A stretch of DNA of 8,825 nucleotides from an uncultured Planctomycetaceae bacterium (GTDB lineage: Bacteria > Planctomycetota > Planctomycetia > Planctomycetales > Planctomycetaceae): the NCBI GenBank assembly GCA_903823545.1, contig CAIJTL010000959.1, positions 1 to 8,825 of the forward strand, read 5' to 3'. Below, piece after piece: positions 7,201 through 8,825 of this stretch. Under the pieces are notes generated by a model. It was not told the DNA's origin. It saw only the letters and a list, made by a program, of their open reading frames with translations, and ran no database searches. Within the stretch, counting starts at the first letter, position 1. Every line of letters starts with the position of its first letter. The position numbers and the translations under genes were made by a program.

Positions 7201-7556
7201 GTCTGCTGATGAAGGTGGCCGAAGTCATGCACGACGCGATGGTCCTCTTGAAGAAACCGGACACCGGCTCGCCTGCGATTGCAGCGGAAACCGAAGCGAT
7301 CGAATTGCTACTGCAATCGAAGCGGATCAAACCCAAATCGGGCGGCGGCGGTGGAGCGAATCCCGGTGGCGGTGGCGGTGGAACAACCAACGACTCGGCA
7401 CTGACGTTGATCGGATCGGGGCTCAACGACAAAGAGGTCCGAGAAGATCATGGCGTTTCACAAGCGACGGGCGACTCCGGCCCGAAACTTCCCGAAGAAT
7501 TTCGCAACGGCTTGGATGAGTACTTCAATCGATTGGAAAAGAGCGGTGCGAAGTAG
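4290..7556 (+). CDS. Large DUF4175-like membrane protein with coiled-coil C-terminal half
   Basis: The 1088-residue product opens with a short charged helix, two membrane helices (about 31-50 and 62-80), a cytoplasmic-looking stretch and a third membrane helix (about 157-176). Next comes A-R-F-L-M-P-W (183-189) and a beta-rich extracytoplasmic region (about 195-500), an order I associate with DUF4175-like proteins. Residues about 505-615 are helical and probably coiled coil. Residues about 620-725 are a Pro/Gln/Lys/Ser-rich flexible linker. A second helical region (about 725-1010) contains C881-x3-C885-x2-C888. A glycine-rich segment (about 1018-1031) precedes the tail L-P-E-E-F-R-N-G-L-D-E-Y-F (1068-1080), which resembles the conserved C-terminus of this family. 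The start is set by GGAGGGG at 4277-4283. It probably forms an envelope complex with the BatA-like and VWA proteins, from which it is separated here by the kinase pair. Its biochemical function is unknown to me. Confidence 0.8.
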   Translation: MSLAHHQLELPESLQAQLHAFRARVWKIKTIEAVCGAAFGLFVAFLATFVLDRLLDTPAGMRLGIFVAAMIGCALVPLTLHRWVWGHRRLEQLARLLSRKHPSVGDQLLGIIELVHSETEQARSRTLCEAAVKQVAEVATKRDFSDSVPNPKHRSRAAFAGVALTIAVVLLGMFPAAATNAWARFLMPWKNTPRYTFAAIEPLPDKLVIAHGESFNVAIKLAEKTEWRPAQGEVQLGGQQPVSARLNERRYDFELPAQIDVGQLSVSIGDLKQQVRVEPTLRPELNSVAAHIDLPEYLGRTKALEKDVRGGTISLVKGSRATFVASASRDLSAAQVDGQSQTPIGAKVTSPAIKVDESRKVEFQWQDQFGLAGKEPFTLSINGREDEAPSISCEEMPRQKVVLDSEVLNFKVKAQDDFGVKQVGMVWQGIDTTNFKNPAKGERILSAGGHEKEVLDLAGTFSAQSLGIEPQPINVRLFVEDYLPGRERVYSPTYMLYVLNAEQHAIWVTEMLSKWHRQSLEVRDREMQLHETNKQLRDLSPEHLDQPDARKRIDTQATAERANGRRLSNLVVNGEDLVKQAMRNPEIGVGHLEKWAEMLQILKDISGNRMPSVADLLKQAAQAPQQVAANSPSNKAPMAGQVRAANSGTQSASQEGEKKKPSAVPTVADVESSQQPANKKGDDQPPNKSKPKTPSLGLQVTTLMGNGSAKKSDPPPPADEKVDEAVKEQQDLLTEFEKISDELNRVLANLEGSTLVKRLKAASRTQYKIAGRLSDQISDAFGQSVVVKEPQAKLFTELSTQENKSSNDVSNIMDDLQSYFERRRFAQFKTVLDEMRKDDVIGALRQLGDDLKKENGLSIAQAEFWSDNLDRWAEDLVEAGCKGQCPGCKSKGSLPPSIVLEVLQILEGEVNLREETRVAEQARPAIEAAEHEKLSNQLAETQQKLGERVENVVDRIRALPDGETEFGKEIGLLMKVAEVMHDAMVLLKKPDTGSPAIAAETEAIELLLQSKRIKPKSGGGGGANPGGGGGGTTNDSALTLIGSGLNDKEVREDHGVSQATGDSGPKLPEEFRNGLDEYFNRLEKSGAK
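7347..7382 (+). repeat. Glycine-codon-rich low-complexity tract
   Basis: Runs of GGC/GGT codons encode two blocks of consecutive glycines separated by A-N-P within the large membrane protein (about residues 1018-1031). This is probably a flexible linker between the helical region and the conserved C-terminal tail. Such a tract may vary in length between strains through slippage, although the mixed codons make this less likely than for a perfect repeat. Confidence 0.6.
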
Positions 7557-7625
7557 GGGAGTTGGTGCGAGCTTGGACGCTCGAAACGCGTTGTCTGACT
7601 ATGCTTTTAATAAGGGAGTTCCAAC

Positions 7626-8588
7626 ATGTTCGGCGGCCGTACGATCGCGATTGTTTTTGCGATGGCGTTCGGCGTGTTGGCTGATGGACGCTCTCAAGAC
7701 GAAGTTCCAGATGCACGCCCAAATGGACCTGTGCCAGAATTCGCGGCTCCGTTAACTGCTGAGCAGTTTGAAGTCGGAAATCAATTCTTGGACGTGCTGG
7801 GCTGGATGTTTTGGTCGCTTTCGGATGGCATACTCATCGTTGAAGAACCGATGGAATTCACCGAAGACGATCTCAATGAACTCGACGAAATGATCGAGGC
7901 GACGTTTGAGGAATATCAACCCAGAATCAAATCGCAATTGTTGTTCCTGAAGAAAACGGGCAATTTGTCGGATGAACAATTTGAAGCGATTCGCGATTGC
8001 AGCCAGTTCGAATTGAAGTCTGTTTGTCGAAAGCATTTTCTGAAAGCTCGTCAGTCAGCGATGGCTGAAGTCGCTGAGAACATCACCGACAGCGATAGCG
8101 GCGGAACGGAATCACTACCACTTGTCATTCAGAGGTTTTTTGTCGATTTCGTGCGGTCGCAAATTGGTTTCGATCAAATGAAGTCCTACGAAACGGAACT
8201 TGCTGCGAGAAACGCTCATCGAAAGCGAGTCACGATCCTGAATCTCGTCGCGCGGCTTGACGCCGATCTGTTACTGATGCCCGATCAACGCGAACAATTC
8301 ACGAAGCTGATTGACTCCGAATGGAAAGACGAATGGGCTCAATCAATGTCGGCGTTGATGCCCGATGCCAACTTCATGCCTGCACTGCCGGACGGAAAGG
8401 TTCTGGCGATTCTGAAAGATGACCAACGTGAAGTTTGGAAAACGCGTCAATACAGCCGCGACTCCGTTGAATGGGAAAGCGACCCGATTGATTGGCTCAG
8501 CGATGATGAGGACGCTGAAAACGCTGAGCCGGACGAAAAGCAGCGAGACAATGGTGAAATGGCCAAACCGGTAGCAATTCGCGATTGA
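7626..8588 (+). CDS. Secreted protein of unknown function with LTxxQ-like motifs
   Basis: The 320-residue product begins with a probable signal peptide (hydrophobic stretch about 6-19, with R5 before it), followed by an acidic, Pro-containing stretch. The mature part is largely helical and carries four similar motifs: L-T-A-E-Q-F (43-48), L-S-D-E-Q-F (114-119), M-P-D-Q-R-E-Q-F (218-225) and K-D-D-Q-R-E-V-W (264-271). This spacing recalls a group of secreted planctomycete proteins with recurring LTxxQ motifs that often accompany this gene cluster; that link is from memory and uncertain. The C-terminus (about 282-312) is very acidic and probably disordered. The start is supported by AAGGGAG at 7612-7618, seven bases upstream. 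The gene is 69 bases after the large membrane gene, so it could be in the same transcript or have its own promoter. No enzymatic motif was seen. It might bind the extracytoplasmic parts of the preceding membrane proteins, but this is speculation. Confidence 0.75.
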   Translation: MFGGRTIAIVFAMAFGVLADGRSQDEVPDARPNGPVPEFAAPLTAEQFEVGNQFLDVLGWMFWSLSDGILIVEEPMEFTEDDLNELDEMIEATFEEYQPRIKSQLLFLKKTGNLSDEQFEAIRDCSQFELKSVCRKHFLKARQSAMAEVAENITDSDSGGTESLPLVIQRFFVDFVRSQIGFDQMKSYETELAARNAHRKRVTILNLVARLDADLLLMPDQREQFTKLIDSEWKDEWAQSMSALMPDANFMPALPDGKVLAILKDDQREVWKTRQYSRDSVEWESDPIDWLSDDEDAENAEPDEKQRDNGEMAKPVAIRD

Positions 8589-8642
8589 AGAACGTGATCG
8601 TCAGTGGTCAAGAAACGCAGGCACTCAAGGCGGAACATTGAC

Positions 8643-8825
8643 ATGGGTTTGAAACACACTCGCCCGACGCGCAACCGAGAGATGGTCAGCGTAATCCCAT
8701 GCTCACGCAACGGACTCGATCAAGCCACTGATGGAATGGTTCAGGCGATCGTGGCGGGGTTCGTATTTGGCGCCGTCACTTTGCTGCTGACGCCAGCATC
8801 TGCCGATGAACTTGAAATCAAAGAG
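8643..8825 (+). CDS. Start of an exported protein (cut by window end)
   Basis: The frame stays open from the ATG at 8643 to the last base, giving 61 residues. An Arg-rich N-terminus is followed by a hydrophobic stretch (about 35-51) and T-P-A-S-A-D-E, a good signal-peptidase I site with cleavage after A54. AAGGCGGA at 8627-8634 could serve as ribosome-binding site. In-frame ATGs at 8682 and 8736 are alternative starts; the last would give a signal peptide of ordinary length but without a positive N-terminal residue, so I prefer 8643. The gene lies 54 bases after the previous stop and may share its transcript. Too little of the mature protein is visible to name a family. Confidence 0.65.
   Translation, partial: MGLKHTRPTRNREMVSVIPCSRNGLDQATDGMVQAIVAGFVFGAVTLLLTPASADELEIKE

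Noticed and set aside
7568..7583. Small hairpin CGAGC / GCTCG after the large membrane gene as a terminator
   Set aside because: The stem is five base pairs with a six-base loop and is not followed by a T-tract, so intrinsic termination is not supported.
7573..7605. TTGGAC and TATGCT as a promoter for the secreted-protein gene
   Set aside because: The spacer is 21 bases, too long for a standard sigma-70-type promoter, and no extended -10 is correctly placed.

Overview
The window looks like chromosomal DNA from a member of the Planctomycetota, moderately GC-rich, with every supported gene on the + strand. The assignment is an inference. It rests on three envelope-protein types that I know mainly from planctomycete genomes: a BatA-like membrane protein, a membrane-anchored protein with a VWA domain plus a glutamine-amidotransferase-like domain, and a very large membrane protein resembling DUF4175. 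A secreted protein with LTxxQ-like motifs follows them. No RNA gene, CRISPR array, insertion sequence or origin was seen.

Layout. (1) Bases 1-1188 are the 3' part of a BatA-like gene whose start lies upstream. (2) Bases 1185-3383 overlap it by ATGA and encode a 732-residue VWA / amidotransferase-fold membrane protein with an intact-looking MIDAS metal site. (3) Bases 3384-4286 hold a compact two-gene cassette: a 66-residue charged protein and a 214-residue zeta-toxin-like P-loop kinase, overlapping by ATGA. This looks like a toxin-antitoxin pair. (4) Bases 4290-7556 encode a 1088-residue membrane protein, starting only three bases after the kinase stop codon. (5) Bases 7626-8588 encode a 320-residue secreted protein of unknown function. 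(6) From 8643 to the window edge is the start of another exported protein.

How they fit together. In related genomes, MoxR ATPase and DUF58 genes commonly precede BatA-like and VWA/amidotransferase-like genes, and a large DUF4175-like gene follows. Genes 1, 2 and 5 here match the later part of that order and probably form an envelope-associated complex of unknown function. The kinase pair sits inside this run. It has its own strong ribosome-binding site and a possible extended -10 promoter, and the next large gene's ribosome-binding site lies inside the kinase's last codons. The simplest reading is that a toxin-antitoxin cassette was inserted cleanly into an older envelope operon. The alternative is that the kinase, whose family phosphorylates the peptidoglycan precursor UDP-GlcNAc, has a role in the envelope system. 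This embedded cassette and its unrecognised small partner are the most interesting part of the window.
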